The position numbers and the translations under genes are program-made. Of a stretch of 64,000 nucleotides of DNA, positions 48,178 to 61,500 are shown piece after piece; the first letter of the stretch is position 1; every line of letters starts with the position of its first letter. The notes beneath the pieces are model-generated. The model did no database searches and was not told where the DNA came from. It was given only the letters and a program-made list of their open reading frames with translations. Origin of the DNA: Hydractinia symbiolongicarpus (lineage: Eukaryota > Cnidaria > Hydrozoa > Anthoathecata > Hydractiniidae); contig NC_079876.1 in NCBI RefSeq assembly GCF_029227915.1, forward strand, positions 33,091,828-33,155,827, given 5' to 3'.

Positions 48178-49309
48178 AAAAGCAGTTTAATCGCCGGCAA
48201 ACGAAAACCTGCGATTTCCCGTAAATCCCGGACTCGGTCCGTATAGTCAAAAGTATACAAAGAAAGTACCCAGGGAGTAAACTCATTTCCAGAACGATTT
48301 TTTAAATTATTTTTTCACCACTAAAACGCATGAGACTTGTAGTTTTCAAAAATGTTTTCATTTTTGATGAGACGCTGAATAAAAGAAGTTTAATCGCCGG
48401 GAAACGAAAAACTGCGATTTCCCGTAAATCCCGGACTCGGCCCGTATAGTCAAAAGTATACAAAGAAAGTACCCAGGGAGTAAACTCATTTCCCAAACGA
48501 TTATTTAAATTATTATTTCACCACTAAAGCCCATGAGACTTGTAGTTTTTAAAAATGTTTTCATTTTTGATGAGACGCTGAATAAAAGAAGTTTAATCGC
48601 CGGGAAACGAAAACCCGCGATTTCCCCTAAATCCCGGACTCGGCCCGTATAGTCAAAAGTATACAAGGAAAGTACCCAGTGAGTAAACTCATTTCCCGAA
48701 CGAATTTTTAAATTATTTTTCCACCACTAAAACGCATGAGACTTGTAGTTTTCAGAAATGTTTTCATTTTTGATGAGACGCTTAATGAAAGTGGTTTACT
48801 CGCCGGCAAACGAAAACCCGCGATTTCCCGTAAATCACGGGCTTGGCCCGTGTAGTCGAATGTATACAAAGAAAGTACCATGTGAGTAAACTCATTTCCA
48901 AAACGATTTTTTAAATTATTATTTCACCACTAAAGCCCATGAGACTTGTAGTATTTAAAAATATTTTCATTTTTGATGAGACGCTGAATAAAAGAAGTTT
49001 AATCGCCGGCAAACGAAAACCCGCGACTTCCCGTAAATCCCGGACTCGGCCCGTATAGTCAAAAGTATACAAAGAAAGTACCCAGGGAGTAAACTCATTT
49101 CCCGAACGATTTTGTAAATTATTTTTTCACCACTAAAACGCATGAGACTTGTAGTTTTCAAAAATGTTTTCATTTTTGATGAGACGCTGAATAAAAGAAG
49201 TTTAATCGCCGGCAAACGAAAACCTGCGATTTCCCGTAAATCCCGGACTCGGCCCGTATAGTCAAAAGTATACAAAGAAAGTACGCAGGGAATAAACTCA
49301 TTTCCCAAA
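47281..49309. repeat. Second marker series, unit of 10 monomers (2029 bp)
   Basis: The marker CGATTATTTAAAATATT with GCTGGATAAAAG is at 47281, 49310, 50701, 53339, 54759 and 56980. This first interval overlaps the last AAAAGCAG marker at 48178, so the two marker series are interleaved here. Confidence 0.85.
48836..48852. other. GC-rich 7-bp hairpin, fifth copy
   Basis: Same perfect hairpin with GTGTAG, in a monomer with GTGGTTTACTCGCC. It follows the 48178 marker monomer in an order that resembles the 42.6-43.4 kb segment. Confidence 0.75.
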
Positions 49310-50700
49310 CGATTATTTAAAATATTATTTCACCACTAAAGCCCATGAGACTTGTAGTTTTTAAAAATGTTTTCATTTTTGATGAGACGCTGGATAAAAG
49401 AAGTTTAATCGCCGGCAAACGAAAACCCGCCATTTCCCGTAAACCCCGGACTCGGCCCGCATAGTCAAAAGTATACAAAGAAAGTACCAAGGGAGTAAAC
49501 TCATTTCCGAACGATTTTATAAATTATTTTTTCACCACTAAAACGCATGAGACTTGTAGTTTTTAAAAATGTTTTCATTTTTGATGGGACGCTGAATAAA
49601 AGAAGTTTAATCGCGGGCAAACGAAAACCTGCGATTTCCAGTAAATCCCGGACTCGGCCCGTATAGTCAAAAGTATACAAAGAAAGTACCCAGGGTGTAA
49701 ACTCATTTCCCGAACGATTTTTTAAATTATTTTTTCACCACTAAAGCCCATGAGACTTGTAGACGCTGAATAAAATAAGTTTAATCGCGGGCAAACGAAA
49801 ACCTGCGATTTCCAGTAAATCGCGGACTCGGCCCGTATAGTCAAAAGTATACAAAAAAAGTACCCAGGGTGTAAACTCACTTCCCGAACGATTTTTTAAA
49901 TTATTATTTCGCCACTAAAGCCCATGAGACTTGTAGTTTTTAAAAATGTTTTCATTTTTGATGAGACGCTGAATAAAAGAAGTTTAATCGCCGGCAAACG
50001 AAAACCCGCCATTTCCCGTAAACCCTGGACTCGGCCCGTATAATCAAAAGTATACAAAGAAAGTACCCAGGGAGTAAACTCATTTCCCGAACGATTTTTT
50101 AAATTATTTTTTCACCACTAAAACGCATGAGACTTGTAGTTTTTAAAAATGTTTTCATTTTTGATGAGACGCTGAATAAAAGAAGTTTAATCGCCGGCAA
50201 ACGAAAACCCGCGATTTCCCGTAAATCCCGGACTCAGCCCGTATAGTCAAAAGTATACATAGAAAGTACCCAGGGTGTCAACTCATTTCCCGAACGATTT
50301 TTTAAATTATTATTTCACCACTAAAGCCCATGAGACTTGTAGTTTTTAAAAATGTTTTCATTTTTGATGAGACGCTGAATAAAAGAAGTTTAAACGCCGG
50401 CAAACGAAAACCCGCGACTTCCCGTAAATCCCGGACTCGGCCCGTATAGTCAAAAGTATACAAAGAAAGTACCCAGGGAGTAAACTCATTTCCCGAACGA
50501 TTTTTTAAATTATTTTTTCACCACTAAAACGCATGAGACTTGTAGTTTTTAAAAATGTTTTCATTTTTGATGAGACGCTGAATAAAAGAAGTTTAATCGC
50601 CGGCAAACGAAAACCTGCGATTTCCCGTAAATCCCGGACTCAGCCCGTATAGTCAAAAGTATACAAAGAAAGTACCCAGGGTGTAAACTCATTTCCCAAA
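49310..50700. repeat. Unit of 7 monomers with a 29-bp deletion (1391 bp)
   Basis: At about 49762 GACTTGTAG joins directly to ACGCTGAATAAAATAAG. The equivalent monomer near 51140-51190 has 29 more bases there, covering most of the TCAAAAATG dyad. The interval equals 7 x 203 minus 29 minus 1, the last base from a 202-bp monomer. Confidence 0.9.
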
Positions 50701-51930
50701 CGATTATTTAAAATATTATTTCACAACTAAAGCCCATGAGACTTGTAGTTTTTAAAAATGTTTTCATTTTTGATGAGACGCTGGATAAAAGAAGTTTAAT
50801 CGCCGGCAAACGAAAACCCGCCATTTCCCGTAAACCCCGGACTCGGCCCGCATAGTCAAAAGTATACAAAGAAAGTACCAAGGGAGTAAACTCATTTCCG
50901 AACGATTTTTTAAATTATTTTTTCACCACTAAAACGCATGAGACTTGTAGTTTTTAAAAATGTTTTCATTTTTGATGGGACGCTGAATAAAAGAAGTTTA
51001 ATCGCGGGCAAACGAAAACCTGCGATTTCCAGTAAATCCCGGACTCGGCCCGTATAGTCAAAAGTATACAAAGAAAGTACCCAGGGTGTAAACTCATTTC
51101 CCGAACGATTTTTTAAATTATTTTTTCACCACTAAAGCCCATGAGACTTGTAGTTTTCAAAAATGTTTTCATTTTTGATAAGACGCTGAATAAAATAAGT
51201 TTAATCGCGGGCAAACGAAAACCTGCGATTTCCAGTAAATCCCGGACTCGGCCCGTATAGTCAAAAGTATACAAAGAAAGTACCCAGGGTGTAAACTCAC
51301 TTCCCGAACGATTTTTTAAATTATTATTTCACCACTAAAGCCCATGAGACTTGTAGTTTTTAAAAATGTTTTCATTTTTGATGAGACGCTGAATAAAAGA
51401 AGTTTAATCGCCGGCAAACGAAAACCCGCCATTTCCCGTAAACCCTGGACTCGGCCCGTATAATCAAAAGTATACAAAGAAAGTACCCAGGGAGTAAACT
51501 CATTTCCCGAACGATTTTTTAAATTATTTTTTCACCACTAAAACGCATGAGACTTGTAGTTTTTAAAAATGTTTTCATTTTTGATGAGACGCTGAATAAA
51601 AGAAGTTTAATCGCCGGCAAACGAAAACCCGCGATTTCCCGTAAATCCCGGACTCAGCCCGTATAGTCAAAAGTATACAAAGAAAGTACCCAGGGTGTCA
51701 ACTCATTTCCCGAACGATTTTTTAAATTATTATTTCACCACTAAAGCCCATGAGACTTGTAGTTTTTAAAAATGTTTTCATTTTTGATGAGACGCTGAAT
51801 AAAAGAAGTTTAAACGCCGGCAAACGAAAACCCGCGACTTCCCGTAAATCCCGGACTCGGCCCGTATAGTCAAAAGTATACAAAGAAAGTACCCAGGGTG
51901 TAAACTCATTTCCCGAACGATTTTTTAAAT
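50701..51930. repeat. 7-monomer unit interrupted before completion
   Basis: Class order matches 49310-50700 and 53339-54758, including CACAACTAAAG, CCAAGGGAG and CACTTCCCG variants. The unit breaks off at about 51930 in a CACTACTATAACG monomer and the family IV island follows. Confidence 0.85.
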
Positions 51931-53160
51931 TATTTTTTCACTACTATAACGCATGAGACTTGTAGTTTTCAAAAATGTTTTCATTTTTGATGAGACGCTT
52001 AATGAAAGAGGTTTAATCGCCGGCAAACAAAATCCCGCGTTTTCCCGTTCATCCGGGGCTTGGCCCGTATAGTCGAATGTATACAAGGAAAGTACCCAGG
52101 GAGTAAACTCATTTCCCGAACGAATTTTTAAATTTTTTTTTCACCACTAAAACGCATGAGACTTGTAGTTTTCAAAAATGTTTTCATTTTTGATGAGACG
52201 CGTAATGAAAGAGGTTTAATCGCCGGCAAACGAAATCCCGCGTTTTCCCGTTAATCCGGGGCTTGGCCCGTATAGTCGAATGTATACAAGGAAAGTACCC
52301 AGGGAGTAAACTCATTTCCCGAACGATTTTTTAAATTTTTTTTTCACCACTAAAACGCATGAGACTTGTAGTTTTCAAAAATGTTTTCATTTTTGATGAG
52401 ACGCCTAATGAAAGAGGTTTAATCGCCGGAAAACGAAAACCCGCGATTTCCCGTAAATCCCGGGCTTGGCCCGTATAGTCGAATGTATACAAAGAAAGTA
52501 CCCTGTGAGTAAACTCGTTTCCAGAACGATTTTTTAAATTATTTTTTCACCACTAAAATGCATAAGACTTGTAGTTTTTAAAAATGTTTTCATTTTTGAT
52601 GAAGCGCTGAATAAAAGAAGTTTAATCGCCGGCAAACGAAAACCTGCGATTTCCCGTAAATCCCGGACTCGGCCCGTATAGTCAAAAGTATACAAAGAAA
52701 GTACCCAGGGAGTAAACTCATTTCCCGAACGATTTTTTAAATTATTTTTTCACCACTAAAACGCATGAGACTTGTAGTTTTCAAAAATGTTTTCATTTTT
52801 GATGAGACGCTGAATAAAAGCAGTTTAATCGCCGGTAAACGAAAACCCGCCATTTTCCGTAAACCCCGGACTCGGCCCGTATAGTCAAAAGTATACAAAG
52901 AAAGTACCCAGGGAGTAAACTCATTTTCCGAACGATTTTTTAAAATTATTTTTTCACCACTACAACGCACGAGACTTGTAGTTTTCAAAAATGTTTTCAT
53001 TTTTGATAAGACGCTTAATGAAAGAGGTTTAATCGCCGGCAAACGAAATCCCGCGATTTCCCGTAAATCCCGGGCTTGGCCCGTATAGTCGAATGTATAC
53101 AAAGAAAGTACCCAGGGAGTAAACTCATTTCCCGAACGATTTTTTAATTTTTTTTTTACC
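51930..53160. repeat. Island of family IV monomers inside the 7-monomer array
   Basis: About six monomers, in order TTCATCCGGGG, CGTAATGAAAG with TTAATCCGGGG, CCTAATGAAAG with GGAAAACG, TGCATAAG, AAAAGCAG with GGTAAACG, and TAAAATTATT with CACTACAACG. The same order lies at 59.63-60.3 kb (offset 7686 at the first marker) and 61.05-62.67 kb (offset 9104 rising to 9510). Family III monomers resume after about 53160. Confidence 0.88.
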
Positions 53161-56100
53161 ACTAAAACGCATGAGACTTGTAGTTTTCAAAAATGTTTTC
53201 ATTTTTGATGAGACGCTGAATAAAAGAAGTTTAATCGCCGGCAAACGAAAACCTGCGATTTCCCGTAAATCCCGGACTCGGCCCGTATAGTCAAAAGTAT
53301 ACAAAGAAAGTACCCAGGGAATAAACTCATTTCCCAAACGATTATTTAAAATATTATTTCACCACTAAAGCCCATGAGACTTGTAGTTGTTAAAAATGTT
53401 TTCATTTTTGATGAGACGCTGGATAAAAGAAGTTTAATCGCCGGCAAACGAAAACCCGCCATTTCCCGTAAACCCCGGACTCGGCCCGCATAGTCAAAAG
53501 TATACAAAGAAAGTACCAAGGGAGTAAACTCATTTCCGAACGATTTTTTAAATTATTTTTTCACCACTAAAACGCATGAGACTTGTAGTTTTTAAAAATG
53601 TTTTCATTTTTGATGGGACGCTGAATAAAAGAAGTTTAATCGCGGGCAAACGAAAACCTGCGATTTCCAGTAAATCCCGGACTCGGCCCGTATAGTCAAA
53701 AGTATACAAAGAAAGTACCCAGGGTGTAAACTCATTTCCCGAACGATTTTTTAAATTATTTTTTCACCACTAAAGCCCATGAGACTTGTAGTTTTCAAAA
53801 ATGTTTTCATTTTTGATAAGACGCTGAATAAAATAAGTTTAATCGCGGGCAAACGAAAACCTGCGATTTCCAGTAAATCCCGGACTCGGCCCGTATAGTC
53901 AAAAGTATACAAAGAAAGTACCCAGGGTGTAAACTCACTTCCCGAACGATTTTTTAAATTATTATTTCACCACTAAAGCCCATGAGACTTGTAGTTTTTA
54001 AAAATGTTTTCATTTTTGATGAGACGCTGAATAAAAGAAGTTTAATCGCCGGCAAACGAAAACCCGCCATTTCCCGTAAACCCTGGACTCGGCCCGTATA
54101 ATCAAAAGTATACAAAGAAAGTACCCAGGGAGTAAACTCACTTCCCGAACGATTTTTTAAATTATTTTTTCACCACTAAAACGCATGAGACTTGTAGTTT
54201 TTAAAAATGTTTTCATTTTTGATGAGACGCTGAATAAAAGAAGTTTAATCGCCGGCAAACGAAAACCCGCGATTTCCAGTAAATCCCGGACTCAGCCCGT
54301 ATAGTCAAAAGTATACAAAGAAAGTACCCAGGGTGTCAACTCATTTCCCGAACGATTTTTTAAATTATTATTTCACCACTAAAGCCCATGAGACTTGTAG
54401 TTTTTAAAAATGTTTTCATTTTTGATGAGACGCTGAATAAAAGAAGTTTAAACGCCGGCAAACGAAAACCCGCGACTTCCCATAAATCCCGGACTCGGCC
54501 CGTATAGTCAAAAGTATACAAAGAAAGTACCCAGGGAGTAAACTCATTTCCCGAACGATTTTTTAAATTATTTTTTCACCACTAAAACGCATGAGACTTG
54601 TAGTTTTTAAAAATGTTTTCATTTTTGATGAGACGCTGAATAAAAGAAGTTTAATCGCCGGCAAACGAAAACCCGCGATTTCCCGTAAATCCCGGACTCA
54701 GCCCGTATAGTCAAAAGTATACAAAGAAAGTACCCAGGGTGTAAACTCATTTCCCAAACGATTATTTAAAATATTATTTCACAACTAAAGCCCATGAGAC
54801 TTGTAGTTTTTAAAAATGTTTTCATTTTTGATGAGACGCTGGATAAAAGAAGTTTAATCGCCGGCAAACGAAAACCCGCCATTTCCCGTAAACCCCGGAC
54901 TCGGCCCGCATAGTCAAAAGTATACAAAGAAAGTACCAAGGGAGTAAACTCATTTCCGAACGATTTTTTAAATTATTTTTTCACCACTAAAACGCATGAG
55001 ACTTGTAGTTTTTAAAAATGTTTTCATTTTTGATGGGACGCTGAATAAAAGAAGTTTAATCGCGGGCAAACGAAAACCTGCGATTTCCAGTAAATCCCGG
55101 ACTCGGCCCGTATAGTCAAAAGTATACAAAGAAAGTACCCAGGGTGTAAACTCATTTCCCGAACGATTTTTTAAATTATTTTTTCACCACTAAAGCCCAT
55201 GAGACTTGTAGTTTTCAAAAATGTTTTCATTTTTGATAAGACGCTGAATAAAATAAGTTTAATCGCGGGCAAACGAAAACCTGCGATTTCCAGTAAATCC
55301 CGGACTCGGCCCGTATAGTCAAAAGTATACAAAGAAAGTACCCAGGGTGTAAACTCACTTCCCGAACGATTTTTTAAATTATTATTTCACCACTAAAGCC
55401 CATGAGACTTGTAGTTTTTAAAAATGTATTCATTTTTGATGAGGCGCTGAATAAAAGAAGTTTAATCGCCGGCAAACGAAAACCCGCCATTTCCCGTAAA
55501 CCCTGGACTCGGCCCGTATAATCAAAAGTATACAAAGAAAGTACCCAGGGAGTAAACTCATTTCCCGAACGATTTTTTAAATTATTATTTCACCACTAAA
55601 GCCCATGAGACTTGCAGTTTTTAAAAATGTTTTCATTTTTGATGAGACGCTGAATAAAAGAAGTTTAAACGCCGGCAAACGAAAACCCGCGACTTCCCGT
55701 AAATCCCGGACTCGGCCCGTATAGTCAAAAGTATACAAAGAAAGTACCCAGGGAGTAAACTCATTTCCCGAACGATTTTTTAAATTATTTTTTCACCACT
55801 AAAACGCATGAGACTTGTAGTTTTTAAAAATGTTTTCATTTTTGATGAGACGCTGAATAAAAGAAGTTTAATCGCCGGCAAACGAAAACCCGCGATTTCC
55901 CGTAAATCCCGGACTCAGCCCGTATAGTCAAAAGTATACAAAGAAAGTACCCAGGGTGTAAACTCATTTCCCGAACGATTTTTTAAATTATTATTTCACC
56001 ACTAAAGCCCATGAGACTTGTAGTTTTTAAAAATGTTTTCACTTTTGATGAGACGCTGAATAAAAGAAGTTTAATCGCCGGCAAACGAAAACCTGCGATT

Positions 56101-58560
56101 TTCCGTAAATCCCGGACTCGGCCCGTATAGTAAGGAAAGTACCCGGGATGTAAACTCATTTCCCGAACGATTTTTTAAATTATTATTTCACCACTAAAAC
56201 CCATGAGACTTATAGTTTTTAAAAATGTTTTCATTTTTGATAAGACGCTGAATAAAAGAAGTTTAATCGCCGGCAAACGAAAACCCGCCATTTCCCGTAA
56301 ACCCTGGACTCGGCCCGTATAGTCAAAAGTATACAAAGAAATTACCCAGGGAGTAAACTCATTTTCCGAACGATTTTTTAAATTATTTTTTCACCACTAA
56401 AACGCATGAGACTTGTAGTTTTTAAAAATGTTTTCATTTTTGATGAGACGCTGAATAAAAGAAGTTTAATCGCCGGCAAACGAAAACCCGCGATTTCCCG
56501 TAAATCCCGGACTCAGCCCGTATAGTCAAAAGTATACAAAGAAAGTACCCAGGGTGTCAACTCATTTCCCGAACGATTTTTTAAATTATTATTTCACCAC
56601 TAAAGCCCATGAGACTTGTAGTTTTTAAAAATGTTTTCATTTTTGATGAGACGCTGAATAAAAGAAGTTTAAACGCCGGCAAACGAAAACCCGCGACTTC
56701 CCATAAATCCCGGACTCGGCCCGTATAGTCAAAAGTATACAAAGAAAGTACCCAGGGAGTAAACTCATTTCCCGAACGATTTTTTAAATTATTTTTTCAC
56801 CACTAAAACGCATGAGACTTGTAGTTTTTAAAAATGTTTTCATTTTTGATGAGACGCTGAATAAAAGAAGTTTAATCGCCGGCAAACGAAAACCCGCGAT
56901 TTCCCGTAAATCCCGGACTCAGCCCGTATAGTCAAAAGTATACAAAGAAAGTACCCAGGGTGTAAACTCATTTCCCAAACGATTATTTAAAATATTATTT
57001 CACAACTAAAGCCCATGAGACTTGTAGTTTTTAAAAATGTTTTCATTTTTGATGAGACGCTGGATAAAAGAAGTTTAATCGCCGGCAAACGAAAACCCGC
57101 CATTTTCCGTAAACCCCGGACTCGGCCCGCATAGTCAAAAGTATACAAAGAAAGTACCAAGGGAGTAAACTCATTTCCGAACGATTTTTTAAATTATTTT
57201 TTCACCACTAAAACGCATGAGACTTGTAGTTTTTAAAAATGTTTTCATTTTTGATGGGACGCTGAATAAAAGAAGTTTAATCGCGGGCAAACGAAAACCT
57301 GCGATTTCCAGTAAATCCCGGACTCGGCCCGTATAGTCAAAAGTATACAAAGAAAGTACCCAGGGTGTAAACTCATTTCCCGAACGATTTTTTAAATTAT
57401 TTTTTCACCACTAAAGCCCATGAGACTTGTAGTTTTCAAAAATGTTTTCATTTTTGATAAGACGCTGAATAAAATAAGTTTAATCGCGGGCAAACGAAAA
57501 CCTGCGATTTCCAGTAAATCCCGGACTCGGCCCGTATAGTCAAAAGTATACAAAGAAAGTACCCAGGGTGTAAACTCACTTCCCGAACGATTTTTTAAAT
57601 TATTATTTCACCACTAAAGCCCATGAGACTTGTAGTTTTTAAAAATGTATTCATTTTTGATGAGGCGCTGAATAAAAGAAGTTTAATCGCCGGCAAACGA
57701 AAACCCGCCATTTCCCGTAAACCCTGGACTCGGCCCGTATAATCAAAAGTATACAAAGAAAGTACCCAGGGAGTAAACTCATTTCCCGAACGATTTTTTA
57801 AATTATTATTTCACCACTAAAGCCCATGAGACTTGCAGTTTTTAAAAATGTTTTCATTTTTGATGAGACGCTGAATAAAAGAAGTTTAAACGCCGGCAAA
57901 CGAAAACCCGCGACTTCCCGTAAATCCCGGATTCGGCCCGTATAGTCAAAAGTATACAAAGAAAGTACCCAGGGAGTAAACTCATTTCCCGAACGATTTT
58001 TTAAATTATTTTTTCACCACTAAAACGCATGAGACTTGTAGTTTTTAAAAATGTTTTCATTTTTGATGAGACGCTGAATAAAAGAAGTTTAATCGCCGGC
58101 AAACGAAAACCCGCGATTTCCCGTAAATCCCGGACTCAGCCCGTATAGTCAAAAGTATACAAAGAAAGTACCCAGGGTGTAAACTCATTTCCCGAACGAT
58201 TTTTTAAATTATTATTTCACCACTAAAGCCCATGAGACTTGTAGTTTTTAAAAATGTTTTTACTTTTGATGAGACGCTGAATAAAAGAAGTTTAATCGCC
58301 GGCAAACGAAAACCTGCGATTTTCCGTAAATCCCGGACTCGGCCCGTATAGTAAAGAAAGTACCCGGGATGTAAACTCATTTCCCGAACGATTTTTTAAA
58401 TTATTATTTCACCACTAAAACCCATGAGACTTATAGTTTTTAAAAATGTTTTCATTTTTGATAAGACGCTGAATAAAAGAAGTTTAATCGCCGGCAAACG
58501 AAAACCCGCCATTTCTCGTAAACCCCGGACTCGGCCCGTATAGTCAAAAGTATATAAAGA
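53160..58560. repeat. Family III derivative with 7- and 11-monomer units
   Basis: The second marker series gives 1420 bp (53339-54758) and 2221 bp (54759-56979). GTGTCAACTC at 54333 recurs at 56554. The block ends where CCGAGCGATT with TTATATTTTC appears near 58587. Confidence 0.87.
54150..58540. repeat. Tandem pair of 11-monomer repeats (2 x 2221 bp)
   Basis: Both members contain a monomer that has lost 12 bp between GTATAGT and AGGAAAG or AAGAAAG (near 56131 and 58352) and the following CCCGGGATG and ACTTATAG variants. The length is exactly 11 x 203 minus 12. Confidence 0.91.
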
Positions 58561-61500
58561 AAGTACCCAGGGAGTAAACTCATTTTCCGAGCGATTTTTT
58601 AAATTATATTTTCACCACTACAACGCATGAGACTTTTAGTTTTTAAAAATGTTTTCATTTTTGATGAGACGCTTAATGAAAGTGGTTTAATCGCCAGCAA
58701 ACGAAAACCTGCGATTTCCCGTAAATCCCGGGTTTGGCCCGTATAGTCGAATGTATACAAAGAAAGTATCCTGTGAGTAAACTCATTTCCAAAACGATTT
58801 TTTAAATTATTATTTCACCACTACAACGCATGAGACTTGTAGTTTTTAAAAATGTTTTTATTTTTGATGAGACGCTGAATAAAAGAAGTTTAATCGCCGG
58901 CAAACGAAAACCCGCCATTTCTCGTAAACCCCGGACTCGGCCCGTATAGTCAAAAGTATATAAAGAAAGTACCCAGGGAGTAAACTCATTTTCCGAGCGA
59001 TTTTTTAAATTATATTTTCACCACTACAACGCATGAGACTTTTAGTTTTTAAAAATGTTTTCATTTTTGATGAGACGCTTAATGAAAGTGGTTTAATCGC
59101 CAGCAAACGAAAACCTGCGATTTCCCGTAAATCCCGGGTTTGGCCCGTATAGTCGAATGTATACAAAGAAAGTATCCTGTGAGTAAACTCATTTCCAAAA
59201 CGATTTTTTAAATTTTCTTTTCACCACTAAAAGCATGAGACTTGTAGTTTTCAAAAATGTTTTCATTTTTGATGAGACACTGAATAAAAGAAGTTTAATC
59301 GCCGGCAAACGAAAACCCGCCATTTCCCGTAAACCCCGGACTCGACCGGTGTAGTCAAAAGTATACAAAGAAAGTACCCAGGGAGTAAACTCATTTCCCG
59401 AACGATTTTTTATATTATTTTTTACCACTAAACGCATGAGACTTGTAGTTTCCAAAAATATTTTCATATTTGATGGGACGCTGAATAAAAGAAGTTTAAT
59501 CGCCGGCAAACGAAAATCCGCGATTTCCCGTAAATCCCGGACTCGGCCCGTATAATCAAATGTATACAAAGAAAGTACCCAGGGAGTAAACTCATTTCCC
59601 GAACGATTTTTTAAATTATTTTTTCACCACTAAAACGCATGAGACTTGTAGTTTTCAAAAATGTTTTCATTTTTGATGAGACGCTTAATGAAAGAGGTTT
59701 AATCGCCGGCAAACGAAATCCCGCGTTTTCCCGTTCATCCGGGGCTTGGCCCGTATAGTCGAATGTATACAAGGAAAGTACCCAGGGAGTAAACTCATTT
59801 CCCGAACGAATTTTTAAATTTTTTTTTCACCACTAAAACGCATGAGACTTGTAGTTTTCAAAAATGTTTTCATTTTTGATGAGACGCGTAATGAAAGAGG
59901 TTTAATCGCCGGCAAACGAAATCCCGCGTTTTCCCGTTAATCCGGGGCTTGGCCCGTATAGTCGAATGTATACAAGGAAAGTACCCAGGGACTAAACTCA
60001 TTTCCCGAACGATTTTTTAAATTTTTTTTTCACCACTAAAACGCATGAGACTTGTAGTTTTCAAAAATGTTTTCATTTTTGATGAGACGTTTAATGAAAG
60101 AGGTTTAATCGCCGGAAAACGAAAACCCGCGATTTCCCGTAAATCCCGGGCTTGGCCCGTATAGTCGAATGTATACAAAGAAAGTACCCTGTGAGTAAAC
60201 TCGTTTCCAGAACGATTTTTTAAATTATTTTTTCACCACTAAAATGCATAAGACTTGTAGTTTTCAAAAATGTTTTCATTTTTGATGAGACGCTGAATAA
60301 AAGAAGTTTAATCGCCGGAAAACGAAAACCCGCGATTTCCCGTAAATCCCGGGCTTGGCCCGTATAGTCGAATGTATACAAAGAAAGTACCCTGTGAGTA
60401 AACTCGTTTCCAGAACGATTTTTTAAATTTTCTTTTCACCACTAAAAGCATGAGACTTGTAGTTTTCAAAAATGTTTTCATTTTTGATGAGACGCTTAAT
60501 GAAAGTGGTTTAATCGCCAGCAAACGAAAACCCGCGATTTCCCGTAAATCCCGGGTTTGGCCCGTATAGTCGAATGTATACAAAGAAAGTACCCTGTGAG
60601 TAAACTCATTTCCAAAACGATTTTTTAAATTTTCTTTTCACCACTAAAAGCATGAGACTTGTAGTTTTCAAAAATGTTTTCATTTTTGATGAGACACTGA
60701 ATAAAAGAAGTTTAATCGCCGGCAAACGAAAACCCGCCATTTCCCGTAAACCCCGGACTCGACCGGTGTAGTCAAAAGTATACAAAGAAAGTACCCAGGG
60801 AGTAAACTCATTTCCCGAACGATTTTTTATATTATTTTTTTACCACTAAACGCATGAGACTTGTAGTTTCCAAAAATATTTTCATATTTGATGGGACGCT
60901 GAATAAAAGAAGTTTAATCGCCGGCAAACGAAAATACGCGATTTCCCGTAAATCCCGGACTCGGCCCGTATAATCAAATGTATACAAAGAAAGTACCCAG
61001 GGAGTAAACTCATTTCCCGAACGATTTTTTAAATTATTTTTTCACCACTAAAACGCATGAGACTTGTAGTTTTCAAAAATGTTTTCATTTTTGATGAGAC
61101 GCTTAATGAAAAAGGTTTAATCGCCGGCAAACGAAATCCCGCGTTTTCCCGTTCATCCGGGGCTTGGCCCGTATAGTCGAATGTATACAAGGAAAGTACC
61201 CAGGGAGTAAACTCATTTCCCGAACGAATTTTTAAATTTTTTTTTCACCACTAAAACGCATGAGACTTGTAGTTTTCAAAAATGTTTTCATTTTTGATGA
61301 GACGCGTAATGAAAGAGGTTTAATCGCCGGCAAACGAAATCCCGCGTTTTCCCGTTAATCCGGGGCTTGGCCCGTATAGTCGAATGTATACAAAGAAAGT
61401 ACCAAGGGAGTAAACTCATTTCCCGAACGATTTTTTAATTTTTTTTTTACCACTAAAACGCATGAGACTTGTAGTTTTCAAAAATGTTTTCATTTTTGAT

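Larger units (their letters stand above)
22100..51930. repeat. Family III block with variable HOR length
   Basis: Recurrent classes are AAAGCCCATGAG with TTATTTAAATTATTA, GCCGGGAAACG, GCGGGCAAACG with TTTCCAGTAAAT, GTGGTTTACTCGCC and CGCTTGAG. A marker monomer with AAAAGCAG and ACTCGGTCCG starts at 22822, 25255, 28095, 30123, 32153, 33978, 35195, 37022, 38646, 40065, 41485, 42500, 46758 and 48178. The spacings correspond to 12, 14, 10, 10, 9, 6, 9, 8, 7, 7, 5, 21 and 7 monomers. Confidence 0.9.
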
